Shown in pieces: positions 23,223-32,218 of a stretch of DNA of 32,288 bases. Made by a program: the position numbers and the translations under genes. Source of the stretch: Ruminococcus sp. CAG:254. GTDB taxonomy: Bacteria; Bacillota; Clostridia; Oscillospirales; Ruminococcaceae. Numbering within the stretch: the first letter of the stretch is position 1; the number at the start of each line of letters is the position of its first letter. The notes beneath the pieces were generated by a model. That model ran no database searches and was not told where the DNA came from. It was given only the letters and a program-made list of their open reading frames with translations. Location: the NCBI GenBank assembly GCA_000433635.1, contig HF997870.1:1-32288 (forward strand). The letters are read 5' to 3'.

Positions 23223-24692
23223 TTATGGGTTCTGTTCCGGCGGTTGTTCCGGAGAATCTGAATCCGTGGATTCTGATTCTGAAGCAGCCGGATGAATTTC
23301 GCAGCCTTCTTCGTCAGTCTGTTCTAAAATGACAGAAATCGGCGTTTCTGAAACGGTAGATTCTGCGGATTTCATGTCCTTTTCCGTTGGTTCTTCCGTT
23401 GCGGAATCATCATCTTCTTCATGGTGCTGCCAGTTTCGTTTCACGGTGTCTGTTACCGTGGTAAAGACGGTATCTCGCATCTTCCCGAACCATTCGTTGG
23501 CACGCTGTTCCATCGCCGTTCTTTCTGGCATTTGCAGCGGACTGGGCGGAACTTCGCCCTCTGGCAGGGTCTTTTCCCGGAGGATGACATAGATGAGCGA
23601 CATCATCGGAACACCCAGAATCATGCCGAGTACACCGAACAATCCGCCGCCAACAATCACGGCGAACAGCACCCACATTGCAGGCAGTCCGACCGATCCG
23701 CCGACAACACGGGGATAAATCAGATTGCTGTCGATTTGCTGGATAACGATGACAAATACGACAAACCAGATGGCTTGTTTGGGTTCTACCAGCAATAAGA
23801 TCAATGCACCGGGAATGGTGCCGACAATTGGCCCCACAATTGGAATCATATTGGTCAGACCAATGATAACACTGATGAGAAGCGGATACTGGAAGTGGAA
23901 AATGGACATGCCAATAAAACAGAGCAAGCCCAAAATGCAGGCATCCATCAGCTGACCACCGACAAAGTTGGAGAAAATCTCAAAGGTGATATTGCCGTAA
24001 TGGGAGATCCGATGGTAATTTTCTTTGGAGAATGCCTTTTGTAGAATGCGTTTTGCCTGTGCTTTCAGGCGTTTCCTGCCGCTGAGCATATACAGCGAGA
24101 AAATCAGACCAATGAAACAGTCCGCCACGATCCGAACCAGACTGGTTGCCCATGTTCCGATTTTTTCCATGAGATTTGGCACATAGCTGGAAACGGTGAC
24201 AGAAAGATCCGTCAGCCAGGATTTCAACTGTGCAAAGTCCAATCCGACTTGCTGCATCAGATCATAGAGCTGTTGCCCTTTGGTGCTGTAGGTTTGCAAG
24301 AATTTCTGGAAGTTGATAAAGTAAATGGTGAACTGGTCTGCGAAGTCCACTAAGCTTTGTGAGAACTGCGGGACAATGATGCAGACGATTCCAGCTAAAA
24401 CGGAAAATAGAAGTAAATACGAGAGAATGACGGCGACTGCGGAGCAGGGAAACCGTTTTCCCTTTGTAATATTTTTTAAGAAGCCCTCTAATCGCCGGAC
24501 AGGCGTATGCAGTACCAACGTAATGACTGCACCGATGATGACCGGACGCAGCGTGCTGAGAATCGTTCCAATCCAAGTGGAAACGGTTTCCAGCCGCATG
24601 AGGAGAAATGCAACTAGCAATAAGATGACACCGCTGAAAATAATCGTGCGAGCAAACGGGGTGTTAATGCTGTTGCGTTTTCGTTTCGGCAT
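23223..24692 (-). CDS. AI-2E family transporter (membrane protein)
   Basis: 489 aa with about eight hydrophobic helices: two near 13-60, one at about 82-107, then helices at about 190-210 and four or more at about 250-380, and the family-typical segments GLTNMIPIVGPIVGTIPG and GGSVGLPAMWVLFAVIVGGGLFG. The AI-2E family was named after TqsA, proposed to export autoinducer-2, but other members are Na+/H+ antiporters or of unknown substrate. The last 85 residues are an acidic, low-complexity tail rich in Glu, Ser and Pro. It follows metH on the same strand after 63 bp with AAAGGAGG and no terminator, so it may be cotranscribed with the methionine genes. Confidence 0.85.
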   Translation of the reverse strand: MPKRKRNSINTPFARTIIFSGVILLLVAFLLMRLETVSTWIGTILSTLRPVIIGAVITLVLHTPVRRLEGFLKNITKGKRFPCSAVAVILSYLLLFSVLAGIVCIIVPQFSQSLVDFADQFTIYFINFQKFLQTYSTKGQQLYDLMQQVGLDFAQLKSWLTDLSVTVSSYVPNLMEKIGTWATSLVRIVADCFIGLIFSLYMLSGRKRLKAQAKRILQKAFSKENYHRISHYGNITFEIFSNFVGGQLMDACILGLLCFIGMSIFHFQYPLLISVIIGLTNMIPIVGPIVGTIPGALILLLVEPKQAIWFVVFVIVIQQIDSNLIYPRVVGGSVGLPAMWVLFAVIVGGGLFGVLGMILGVPMMSLIYVILREKTLPEGEVPPSPLQMPERTAMEQRANEWFGKMRDTVFTTVTDTVKRNWQHHEEDDDSATEEPTEKDMKSAESTVSETPISVILEQTDEEGCEIHPAASESESTDSDSPEQPPEQNP

Positions 24693-24755
24693 AGACGCAA
24701 GCCCTCCTTTCTTGTGGGGCAGAATCGTTTGTTCCGAATACAGGCAGGTGGATGG

Positions 24756-27128
24756 TTATCCAACCACTTGCTTTGCAACATCCACCGTATCTTTTGCATC
24801 TTTTGCATAGAATGTTGCGTGGATTTGTTTTGCATAGTCTGGTGTTAAGACTGCACCGCCAACGACGGTCTGACAGGATGGATACTGTTCATGCAGCAGG
24901 CGAATGGTTTCTTCCATCGAACCCAGTGTGGTTGTCATGAGGGCAGAAAGTCCGACCAGTTTCACTTGATGTTCAATGGCAGCATCAACAACCGCCTGAC
25001 AAGGAACATCTTTTCCGAGGTCGATGACGGTATAGCCGTAGTTTTCCAGCAGGACTTTTACAATGTTCTTGCCGATGTCGTGAATATCACCCTTGACGGT
25101 TGCCAGTACGATTTTTCCCTTGCTGACAGGGGCTTGATCCCGCTGCTGCATGGTTTCCTTGATGACGGAGAACGCCGCCTGTGCCGCATCTGCTGTTAAA
25201 ATCAGCTGTGGCAGGAACACCTTGCCCTGTTCAAACTTCGTTCCGGTTTCGTCCAGAACAGGAATCAACATGTTGTTGATGATTTCCATTGGTTCGGTGG
25301 TTTCGAGCAGTTTTGCAGTAATCGAACCGCATTCTTTTTTCAGACCATGTTCCATCGCATAGGCAAGCGTCATGGAGGAATCAGCAGCTCCAGCGGTTGC
25401 AGCTGGTTTTGCGGAAGTCTGTCCGGTATAGCTGGAAATATACTGCATACAGCTCCGGTCGATGCCCTTTAATACTTTGTAAGCCCGAACGGCTTCGGTC
25501 ATGGAGGCAATATTCGGGTTCATAATCGGCAGGAACAAGCCATTTTCCATTGCCAGCGTGAGGAATGTGCGGTTGACGGCTTCTCGATTCGGCAGACCAA
25601 ACGAAATATTGGAAACGCCCAGAACTGTCCGCAGCCCTAATTCTTCATGTACTCGTCGCATGGCTTTCAAAGTTTCAACTGCTCCATCCTGTTCGGCGGA
25701 AACGGTCAGTACCAGACAGTCAATATAGACATCCTGTTTCGGAATGCCCATTGCCATTGCCCGTTCCAGAATGCGTTTGGCGATAGCAAAGCGGTCATCT
25801 GCCTTTTTCGGGATGCCGTTTTCGTCCAGTGTCAGACCAACGACCGCAGCACCATACTTTTTGACAAGCGGTAAGATTGCCTGCAAGGAGGCTTCTTCGC
25901 CGTTGACAGAATTGACGATTGGTTTCCCGTTATAAACTCGCAGGGCAGCTTCTAAGACTTCCGGAATGGTGGAGTCCAGCTGTAATGGGGTGTCCCCGAT
26001 GCTCTGCAATGCCTTGATGGTGCGGATCATCATATCTTTTTCGTCAATCTCCGGCAAACCAACATTGACATCCAAAATATCTGCACCGGCATCGGTCTGC
26101 TGAACCGCCTGCTCTAAGATATAATCAATGTCGTTTGCCTTTAATGCAGCCTGAAAGCGTTTTTTTCCGGTTGGGTTGATGCGTTCGCCGATGATACGAG
26201 GTTCTGTGATGGGAATCGTCACAGACGGCGAGCAGATTGCTGGTGGAATTTCCGGCATAGGGCGATCTACAACAGGCATGCTGTCCAGTTTCTGGTAGGC
26301 AGCCGCCAGATGTTCCGGCGTTGTACCGCAGCATCCGCCAAAGACAGAAACGCCCAGTTTTGCGAAAGCAGCCATTGCCTCTGCAAAGTCATCCGGCAGA
26401 ACGGAGAATGCTCCCGTAACCGGGTCAGGCAAGCCAGCATTCGGCTTTACAATGACAGGCAGGGTTGTCCAGCGGCAGATTTCTTCAACCACAGGCAGCA
26501 ATTCTTTTGGGCCAAGTGAACAGTTTACGCCTAGGGCATCCACGCCCAGCCCCTCCAATGTCAGAGCCATTGCAGAAACGGTGCAGCCTGTGAAGGTTCT
26601 GCCGTTTTCTTCAAAGGTCATCGTGACAAAGACAGGCTTGTCACTGTGTTCCTTTGCAGCCAATACAGCAGCCTTCGTTTCATAGAGGTCGGTCATGGTT
26701 TCGATGACAATGAGGTCAGCATCTTTTCCGGCTTCAATTTCTTCTCGGAAAATGTCATAAGCTTCCTCGAATTTCAGCGTGCCAAGCGGCTCTAGCAGCT
26801 GTCCGATTGGTCCAATATCCAGGGCAACCATGGCATCTGTTCCGGCAGTGGCAGCCTTTCCGCAGGCAATCCCTGCGGAAATCAGTTCCTGCACGGAATA
26901 GCCGCTTTTTTTCATCTTCAGGCGGTTTGCACCAAAGGTGTTGGCATAGACAATATCCGAGCCAGCAGCCAAAAACGCTTTGTGAATGGCAGTAATCTGT
27001 TCTGGATGTTCGATGTTGTATTTTTCCGGGATTTCTCCGGCAGGCATGCCGCTTTTTTGCAGCATCGTCCCCATGCCGCCATCCAAATACAGACGAGGTT
27101 TCTTCTGAAAGAGGTTATGTTGTGCCAC
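24756..27128 (-). CDS. metH: Cobalamin-dependent methionine synthase core (no reactivation domain)
   Basis: 790 aa from GTG 27128, chosen because AAAGGAG sits nine bases upstream and the homocysteine domain begins there; the frame is open to 27227. Domains: homocysteine-binding (about 10-285) with zinc ligands Cys203, Cys266 and Cys267; pterin-binding (about 310-560, with GERINPTGKKRFQAAL); and the cobalamin cap and Rossmann domains (about 590-790) with DIHDIG (His683 ligates cobalt), GLSALMTTTL and VVGGAVLT. It transfers a methyl group from methyl-tetrahydrofolate to homocysteine. The C-terminal AdoMet reactivation domain of E. coli MetH is absent and is encoded by the overlapping upstream gene. 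Confidence 0.95.
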   Translation of the reverse strand: MAQHNLFQKKPRLYLDGGMGTMLQKSGMPAGEIPEKYNIEHPEQITAIHKAFLAAGSDIVYANTFGANRLKMKKSGYSVQELISAGIACGKAATAGTDAMVALDIGPIGQLLEPLGTLKFEEAYDIFREEIEAGKDADLIVIETMTDLYETKAAVLAAKEHSDKPVFVTMTFEENGRTFTGCTVSAMALTLEGLGVDALGVNCSLGPKELLPVVEEICRWTTLPVIVKPNAGLPDPVTGAFSVLPDDFAEAMAAFAKLGVSVFGGCCGTTPEHLAAAYQKLDSMPVVDRPMPEIPPAICSPSVTIPITEPRIIGERINPTGKKRFQAALKANDIDYILEQAVQQTDAGADILDVNVGLPEIDEKDMMIRTIKALQSIGDTPLQLDSTIPEVLEAALRVYNGKPIVNSVNGEEASLQAILPLVKKYGAAVVGLTLDENGIPKKADDRFAIAKRILERAMAMGIPKQDVYIDCLVLTVSAEQDGAVETLKAMRRVHEELGLRTVLGVSNISFGLPNREAVNRTFLTLAMENGLFLPIMNPNIASMTEAVRAYKVLKGIDRSCMQYISSYTGQTSAKPAATAGAADSSMTLAYAMEHGLKKECGSITAKLLETTEPMEIINNMLIPVLDETGTKFEQGKVFLPQLILTADAAQAAFSVIKETMQQRDQAPVSKGKIVLATVKGDIHDIGKNIVKVLLENYGYTVIDLGKDVPCQAVVDAAIEHQVKLVGLSALMTTTLGSMEETIRLLHEQYPSCQTVVGGAVLTPDYAKQIHATFYAKDAKDTVDVAKQVVG

Positions 27129-27798
27129 CGCAGTGAGCTCCTTTCTTCCGGAATGCACAGGTTTCCCGCATCTTGCAAATGCTGCACCCTTGCCGACGTT
27201 TCGGCAGTGGATGTTGGGCACATCCAAAGATGGCAGAAACCGACTTCCGGGGGTTCATGAGGTAGGTTTCCGTTGTAATAATGCCGACTTGCCGGGCGGC
27301 GTTGAGGTGGGCGAGCAGGTTCGGCTGTTCCGAGATGGGAAAATCTCCATAGCCGGGGCTGAACCGCCATGTAAAATATCGGTTCGGCATGGTTTCCTGA
27401 ATCTGCTGTTCTGCCTTGTCGCAGACCTGCTCAATGGCAGTATTTGCGAGAGCATCCATCAACAGGGCGTTGGTCATGTCCCGTTTTTGCGTGCGGTCAA
27501 TCAAGACATCTACGGCTGTTCCGAGCGTTGCCGCCATGAGAACCGCACGGTCGCAGCCCTCTAGGTGCTGGCGAATATCATTCCCCTCTAATAATAAGGT
27601 ATCCGCATACAGCACCGATTCTGTGCGGGTCAGCGGAAGAATGCAGTAGGTATAGCGAGGGGTTGCGTGGCGGAGCAGCTTTGCTTCGCAAGCATCCAGC
27701 CGAGATAGAAAGGCATCGTCTGCCGCCGCTTCGGTCATACCCAAATACCGGAGGGTTTCCGAACGGTCAAGCGGTGACAGACAGATACTGGGGCTCAT
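27115..27798 (-). CDS. Free-standing methionine synthase reactivation domain protein
   Basis: 227 aa. It resembles the AdoMet-binding activation domain of MetH in its RFSPGYGDFPISEQ segment and the Cys-containing C-terminus SICKMRETCAFRKKG. In Thermotoga and clostridia this domain is a separate protein that re-methylates oxidised cobalamin on MetH using AdoMet and an electron donor. The C-terminal Cys residues suggest metal or redox binding, which I cannot confirm. It overlaps metF by four bases at its start and metH by 14 bases at its end, a tight arrangement favouring coupled translation. Confidence 0.85.
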   Translation of the reverse strand: MSPSICLSPLDRSETLRYLGMTEAAADDAFLSRLDACEAKLLRHATPRYTYCILPLTRTESVLYADTLLLEGNDIRQHLEGCDRAVLMAATLGTAVDVLIDRTQKRDMTNALLMDALANTAIEQVCDKAEQQIQETMPNRYFTWRFSPGYGDFPISEQPNLLAHLNAARQVGIITTETYLMNPRKSVSAIFGCAQHPLPKRRQGCSICKMRETCAFRKKGAHCGGTT

Positions 27799-28670
27799 CG
27801 TTGGGTTGCACGCAGTACGCCAGAGATGGCTTCGCTGATTTTTCGTGCAACATAAGGATTGTTCATGGTGTAAAGGTGAATTCCGTCAACCCCAGCTGCC
27901 AGCAGTTCAATAATCTGTGCGATGGCATAAGCAATCCCAGCATCTTGCAATGCTGTAGGGTTATCCTCATATTTTTGAATGATACGGGTGAATTTTCTCG
28001 GCAGACTTGCACCACACATGGAAACCATGCGGGTAATCTGCTTGCTGTTGGTGACTGGCATGATACCAGCTTCAATCGGGACAGTAATCCCAGCCTTGCG
28101 AGCTTCTGCCTGGAAATGGAAGAATGCTTCATTGTCGAAGAACAGCTGAGAAATGAGGTGTGTTGCACCGGCATCGACTTTCTTCTTCAGGTTGGCAATA
28201 TCTTCTTCCAGCGAAGTGGCTTCGGTGTGGCATTCCGGATAGCAAGCTCCGGCAATGTCGAAATTCGGGTGCTTTTCCCGAATGTAGGTAATCAGGTCGC
28301 TGGCATGGGCAAAATCGTGTTCCGGTTCTAATTCCGGGACACGGTCGCCACGCAGAGCGAGGATGTTTTCAATGCCGCTTTCGAGGAATGTTTCCAGCAG
28401 GGCATCAATTTTTTCTTTTGTGCAGTGAATGCAGGGCAGATGGGACATGGAAGTAATGCCATACTGTTCCTGTAAGCGTCTTGCGATGGCGATGGTATTT
28501 TCCCCGTTGCCGCTGCCGCCAGCACCCAGTGTGACACTGATGAAGTCCGGATGCAAATCCTGTAATTCTTCGAGTGTCTGATAGACGGTTTCAATCGGGC
28601 TGGTTTTCTTCGGTGGAAATACCTCAAAGGAAAAGACGGTCTTTTCCGAAAAAAGAGGAGCGATTTTCAT
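27795..28670 (-). CDS. metF: 5,10-methylenetetrahydrofolate reductase
   Basis: 291 aa from ATG 28670, with AAAGGA about 13 bases upstream; the open frame to 28703 has no better start. Family motifs include FSFEVFPPKK at the start, SVTLGAGGSG, ILALRGDR, HISQLFFDN-like ATHLISQLFFDN and PIEAGIMPV. The TIM barrel binds FAD and reduces methylene- to methyl-tetrahydrofolate, the methyl donor of MetH. It starts a chain with the reactivation domain and metH. The 56-bp gap to ung has no terminator and no room for a SAM riboswitch. Confidence 0.95.
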   Translation of the reverse strand: MKIAPLFSEKTVFSFEVFPPKKTSPIETVYQTLEELQDLHPDFISVTLGAGGSGNGENTIAIARRLQEQYGITSMSHLPCIHCTKEKIDALLETFLESGIENILALRGDRVPELEPEHDFAHASDLITYIREKHPNFDIAGACYPECHTEATSLEEDIANLKKKVDAGATHLISQLFFDNEAFFHFQAEARKAGITVPIEAGIMPVTNSKQITRMVSMCGASLPRKFTRIIQKYEDNPTALQDAGIAYAIAQIIELLAAGVDGIHLYTMNNPYVARKISEAISGVLRATQR

Positions 28671-28726
28671 AGAATGATAAATTCCTTTCTGTTGAAATAG
28701 CAATGATGGGTATGGATGATAATGAT

Positions 28727-29404
28727 TTATGCAGGGTCAATCCGCCAGTCTACGGGCTCGATTCCGTGTTCGATGAGAAAGGCGTTGGTCTTGGAGAAAT
28801 GCCGGCAGCCGAAAAATCCATAGTGAGCAGATAGCGGACTTGGATGGGCAGCCGTCAACACCAAATGCTGCGGAGCAGTAATGCGTTGCTGTTTTGCCTT
28901 GGCATTGTTGCCCCAGAGCAGGAACACCACGGGCTTTTCCCGTTCGTTCAGCTTGTCAATAACGGTATCGGTGAGCTGTTCCCAGCCTTTTCCCCGATGG
29001 GAGTTGGCAGCACCTGCCCGAACTGTTAAGACGGTGTTCAGCAGCAAAACGCCATGTTTTGCCCATTCGGTGAGGTCGCCATGTTTGCCGAGGTTGTCAA
29101 TGCCGGTATCATCCCGCAGTTCTTTAAAGATGTTGACGAGGGACGGCGGCGGTGTAACACCCTTGTGCACGGAAAAACTCAAGCCATGTGCTTGATTGGG
29201 GTTGTGGTAGGGGTCTTGTCCCAGAATGACTACTTTTACATCTGCATACGGCGTATATTGAAACGCATTGAAAATGTCGTACATATTGGGATAGATGGTA
29301 TGAGTGCGGTATTCCTGAATGAGGAACTGCCGCAAGTGCTGATAGGATTCGGATTGAATGGCATCCTGAAGCAGGTCATCCCAGTCGTTTCCGATATGAA
29401 CCAT
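28727..29404 (-). CDS. ung: Uracil-DNA glycosylase (family 1)
   Basis: 225 aa from ATG 29404 (AAAGGATGG upstream); the frame extends to 29548 but that runs through the promoter. Catalytic motif GQDPYH at 62-67 (Asp64) and the DNA-intercalation motif HPSPLSA beginning at His187. It removes uracil from DNA at the start of base excision repair. It is first on the minus-strand unit that continues into metF. Confidence 0.96.
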   Translation of the reverse strand: MVHIGNDWDDLLQDAIQSESYQHLRQFLIQEYRTHTIYPNMYDIFNAFQYTPYADVKVVILGQDPYHNPNQAHGLSFSVHKGVTPPPSLVNIFKELRDDTGIDNLGKHGDLTEWAKHGVLLLNTVLTVRAGAANSHRGKGWEQLTDTVIDKLNEREKPVVFLLWGNNAKAKQQRITAPQHLVLTAAHPSPLSAHYGFFGCRHFSKTNAFLIEHGIEPVDWRIDPA

Positions 29405-29458
29405 AAAAAGACCATCCTTTCTGTGGATTGTTTCGCAGACTGGCTGCAATTGATACCT

Positions 29459-29487
29459 ATTATAACACACTCTTTTCAGAAATTCAA
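29459..29487 (-). promoter_or_regulatory. Promoter of the ung-metF-metH unit
   Basis: On the minus strand, -35 TTGAAT (29482-29487) and -10 TATAAT (29459-29464), 17-bp spacer. It is divergent from the secD promoter. Confidence 0.75.
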
Positions 29488-29542
29488 TAGACAGAATCTT
29501 TCCGCTGTCAGATTTTCCACAGACGGCGGCTTCTTTTTGAGG

Positions 29543-29580
29543 ATGCATTTCATTTTTGGAAATCCCACTGAAAAATGCAT
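29543..29580. other. Stem-loop between divergent ung and secD promoters
   Basis: ATGCATTT (29543-29550) pairs with AAATGCAT (29573-29580), 22-nt loop. No U-run on either strand; function unknown. Confidence 0.4.
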
Positions 29581-29619
29581 GGCGGAATCGGAAAAATTGT
29601 ACAACTTTTTGAAATCCTA

Positions 29620-29648
29620 TTGACTATTCGCAAAAGATGTAGTACAAT
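29620..29648 (+). promoter_or_regulatory. secDF promoter
   Basis: -35 TTGACT (29620-29625) and -10 TACAAT (29643-29648), 17-bp spacer. The start near 29655 gives a leader of about 95 nt. Confidence 0.75.
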
Positions 29649-29696
29649 GATAAGTAATTGTCGATACCACCTTGTCAGCGTGGACGACACAAAAAC

Positions 29697-29726
29697 GGAT
29701 GCAGTTGCCTGCAAGCTGCTGCATCC
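29697..29726 (+). promoter_or_regulatory. Leader hairpin upstream of secD
   Basis: GGATGCAG (29697-29704) pairs perfectly with CTGCATCC (29719-29726), with an inner TTGC/GCAA. It ends 13 bases before the SD GGAGGGTG, so it may affect ribosome access; that is inference. Confidence 0.5.
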
Positions 29727-29750
29727 AGATTTACCGTAGGAGGGTGAAAC

Positions 29751-31163
29751 GTGAAAAAAGTAAAAAAACCGGTTTTCTTCCTTGTGTTTGCTGTGATTGC
29801 GATTTTTGCGATTACAACGCTGATCGGTGTGTCTACTCAAAACGGCGATATTGCAACGACCTATGTACACGGCGTAAAAGATATTCGTCTTGGGATCGAC
29901 ATTCAGGGCGGCGTAGATGTTACATTTGAGCCAGCAGGCGATGTGGATGCAACAGATGAACAGATGGACGCAGCACTGGAGAAAATCAAGACCAGACTGG
30001 TGTCACAGGGCATTAACGACAGTGATACCTACGTTGACTACAAAAGCGATCGGATTATTGTTCGGTTCCCATGGCAGGCAGGGGAAACGGATTTCGATCC
30101 GGAACAAGCCGTAAAAGAACTTGGTGAAACCGCAGAGCTGACATTCCGCTACGGAACGGAAACCACCACAAATGAAGACGGCGAAACCGTGCCGGCAGGC
30201 GAGATCGTACTGACGGGTGACGATGTGAAGAGTGCCGGAACAGGTGCAACGCAGGATGATACCACGAAGGAAGCAACGTGGATGGTAACATTGGATCTGA
30301 ACGACAGCGGTAAGGAAAAGTTTTATAATGCAACTTCTGCTCTGTATCAGGACAATGGACAGATTTCCATCTGGATGGACAACACCATGATTTCTGCACC
30401 GTCTGTTAATGCCGTTATTTCCGACGGAAAGGCAACCATCAGCGGGAACTTTACATATGAATCTGCAAAGGAACTGGCAGATAAGATCAATGCCGGTGCA
30501 TTGCCGTTTGCATTGGAAACCACCAGCTTTAAGACCATTTCCCCGACCATGGGCGAAGGGGCTTTGAATGCTATGGTGATTGCAGGATTGATCACCTGTG
30601 CCTTTATTATCATTTATATGATTGCTTTGTATCGGTTGCTGGGCGTTGTTGCATCGCTCTGCCTGATAGGACAGATTACTGGTATGTTGGCAGCTGTTTC
30701 CGGCTGGTTCGGCTTTATGGACAGCAACACGCTGACCATTCCGGGTATCGCTGGTATTATCCTTTCCATTGGTATGGGTGTTGATGCGAATATCATCACC
30801 GGCGAACGAATCCGGGAAGAACTCCGGAGAGGCAAGCCGCTGGATGGTGCATTACAGTCCGGTTACAGCCGTGCATTCAGTGCCATCTTTGACGGAAACC
30901 TGACTGGTATCATCGTTTCCATCATCCTGATGGGTGCGTTTGGAACACCGGACAGCTGGTGTGCAAAGCTGCTGCATCCGCTGTTCCAGTTCTTTGGTGC
31001 AACAACAGAAGGCGTGATTTATTCCTTCGGTTATACCTTGTTGGTTGGTTTGATTATGAACTTTATCATGGGTGTGTTTGCAGCCAGACTGATGACCATG
31101 TCTTTGTCCAAGTTCAAATGCTTCCAGAACAAGAAACTCTATGGAGGTGGGTTAAATGGCTGA
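29751..31163 (+). CDS. secD: Protein translocase subunit SecD
   Basis: 470 aa from GTG 29751, with AGGAGGGTG six bases upstream. TM1 (about 7-27) is followed by the large extracytoplasmic P1 domain with RLGIDIQGG (46-54), then five membrane helices in the last 200 residues, including GMGVDANIITGERIREELRRG, the conserved ion-coupling helix 4 region. SecDF uses the proton or sodium gradient to pull exported proteins through SecYEG. secF overlaps its end by eight bases. Confidence 0.95.
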   Translation: MKKVKKPVFFLVFAVIAIFAITTLIGVSTQNGDIATTYVHGVKDIRLGIDIQGGVDVTFEPAGDVDATDEQMDAALEKIKTRLVSQGINDSDTYVDYKSDRIIVRFPWQAGETDFDPEQAVKELGETAELTFRYGTETTTNEDGETVPAGEIVLTGDDVKSAGTGATQDDTTKEATWMVTLDLNDSGKEKFYNATSALYQDNGQISIWMDNTMISAPSVNAVISDGKATISGNFTYESAKELADKINAGALPFALETTSFKTISPTMGEGALNAMVIAGLITCAFIIIYMIALYRLLGVVASLCLIGQITGMLAAVSGWFGFMDSNTLTIPGIAGIILSIGMGVDANIITGERIREELRRGKPLDGALQSGYSRAFSAIFDGNLTGIIVSIILMGAFGTPDSWCAKLLHPLFQFFGATTEGVIYSFGYTLLVGLIMNFIMGVFAARLMTMSLSKFKCFQNKKLYGGGLNG

Positions 31164-32154
31164 GAAAGAAAAACAGTTTAAACACTATCCGGTGGATGTC
31201 AAGGTACGGAATTTCTGCGGTAAATCCAAGCTGTTTTTCCTGCTGACCCTGATCCTGGTTGTCATTGCGATCGCTTCTTCCTTTACGGGTGTGGATATTG
31301 CACTGGAATTTAAGGGTGGTACGATTATCACCTATAGCTATGAGGGCGAAGCGGTTGATAAGAGTGCAATTTCTTCCGAACTGACTGATTTAATCGGAAC
31401 GAGCGTGAATGTACAGGATGGCGAAAGCCTCGACGGCGGCAGCAAGACATTGACCTTGTCCTTTACTTCCAACGAAGGTTTGACGGTTGACCGGCAAGCA
31501 GAAGTAACGGATGCCATTCAGTCCCGTTATCCAGATGCAAATGTACAGCTGCTGGACTCGAATGATGTCAGTGCACGTTCTGGTAGTGACTTCTTTGCAA
31601 AATGTATCGTTGCAGCGATTTTTGCAGCAGTCATCTTGATTCTGTATATTGCATTCCGGTTTAAGCAAATCAGTGGTTGGTCAGCTGGTGTTTGTGCAAT
31701 TATCGGCTTGCTGGCAACGCTGGTCATCACATATGGTTCGGTTGTTTTGATGGGCTTTGAAATTGACTCAAACTTTATGGCAGTTATTTTGACGCTGTTG
31801 GGTTATGCAGTCAACGACACCATCGTTATTTATGACAGAATCCGTGAAAATCAGGAAAAGATGCCGGGAATGTATATTGAAGACCTGGTAAACACCAGTT
31901 CTTCCCAGTCCTTGCGGCGTTCGATTCGGACATCCCTGACAACGTTGTTTGCAATGGTTGCAGTTGTAGTTGTATCTGCAATTATGGGATTGGATTCGAT
32001 TCAGCACTTTGCCATTCCGATGGCAGTTGGTATTCTGGTTGGTACTTATCATTCCATCTGCTTTGTACCGAGCCTGTGGGTTTGGTGGCAGAAGCGGCGT
32101 GGTGTGGAAACACTGAAAGTAATTCCGAAGAAAAAGAAGAAGGCAACCGAATAA
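31156..32154 (+). CDS. secF: Protein translocase subunit SecF
   Basis: 332 aa. TM1 (about 25-45), the periplasmic-side domain with LEFKGGT (50-56), and a C-terminal five-helix bundle containing GYAVNDTIVIYDRIREN, the family signature. A Lys-rich tail ends the protein. It starts inside the end of secD (GGAGGTGGG lies upstream in secD), so the two are translationally coupled. A terminator follows 23 bp after the stop. Confidence 0.95.
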   Translation: MAEKEKQFKHYPVDVKVRNFCGKSKLFFLLTLILVVIAIASSFTGVDIALEFKGGTIITYSYEGEAVDKSAISSELTDLIGTSVNVQDGESLDGGSKTLTLSFTSNEGLTVDRQAEVTDAIQSRYPDANVQLLDSNDVSARSGSDFFAKCIVAAIFAAVILILYIAFRFKQISGWSAGVCAIIGLLATLVITYGSVVLMGFEIDSNFMAVILTLLGYAVNDTIVIYDRIRENQEKMPGMYIEDLVNTSSSQSLRRSIRTSLTTLFAMVAVVVVSAIMGLDSIQHFAIPMAVGILVGTYHSICFVPSLWVWWQKRRGVETLKVIPKKKKKATE

Positions 32155-32177
32155 GCCAATTTTTGAACAGAAAAGGA

Positions 32178-32218
32178 GCAGGCAGGATATGCGAAGCAGC
32201 ATATCCGCCTGCTTTTTT
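32178..32218 (+). terminator. secDF terminator
   Basis: Long stem GCAGGC-GGATATGC/GCATATCC-GCCTGC (32178-32192/32199-32212) with a single unpaired A, followed by TTTTTT. Confidence 0.92.
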
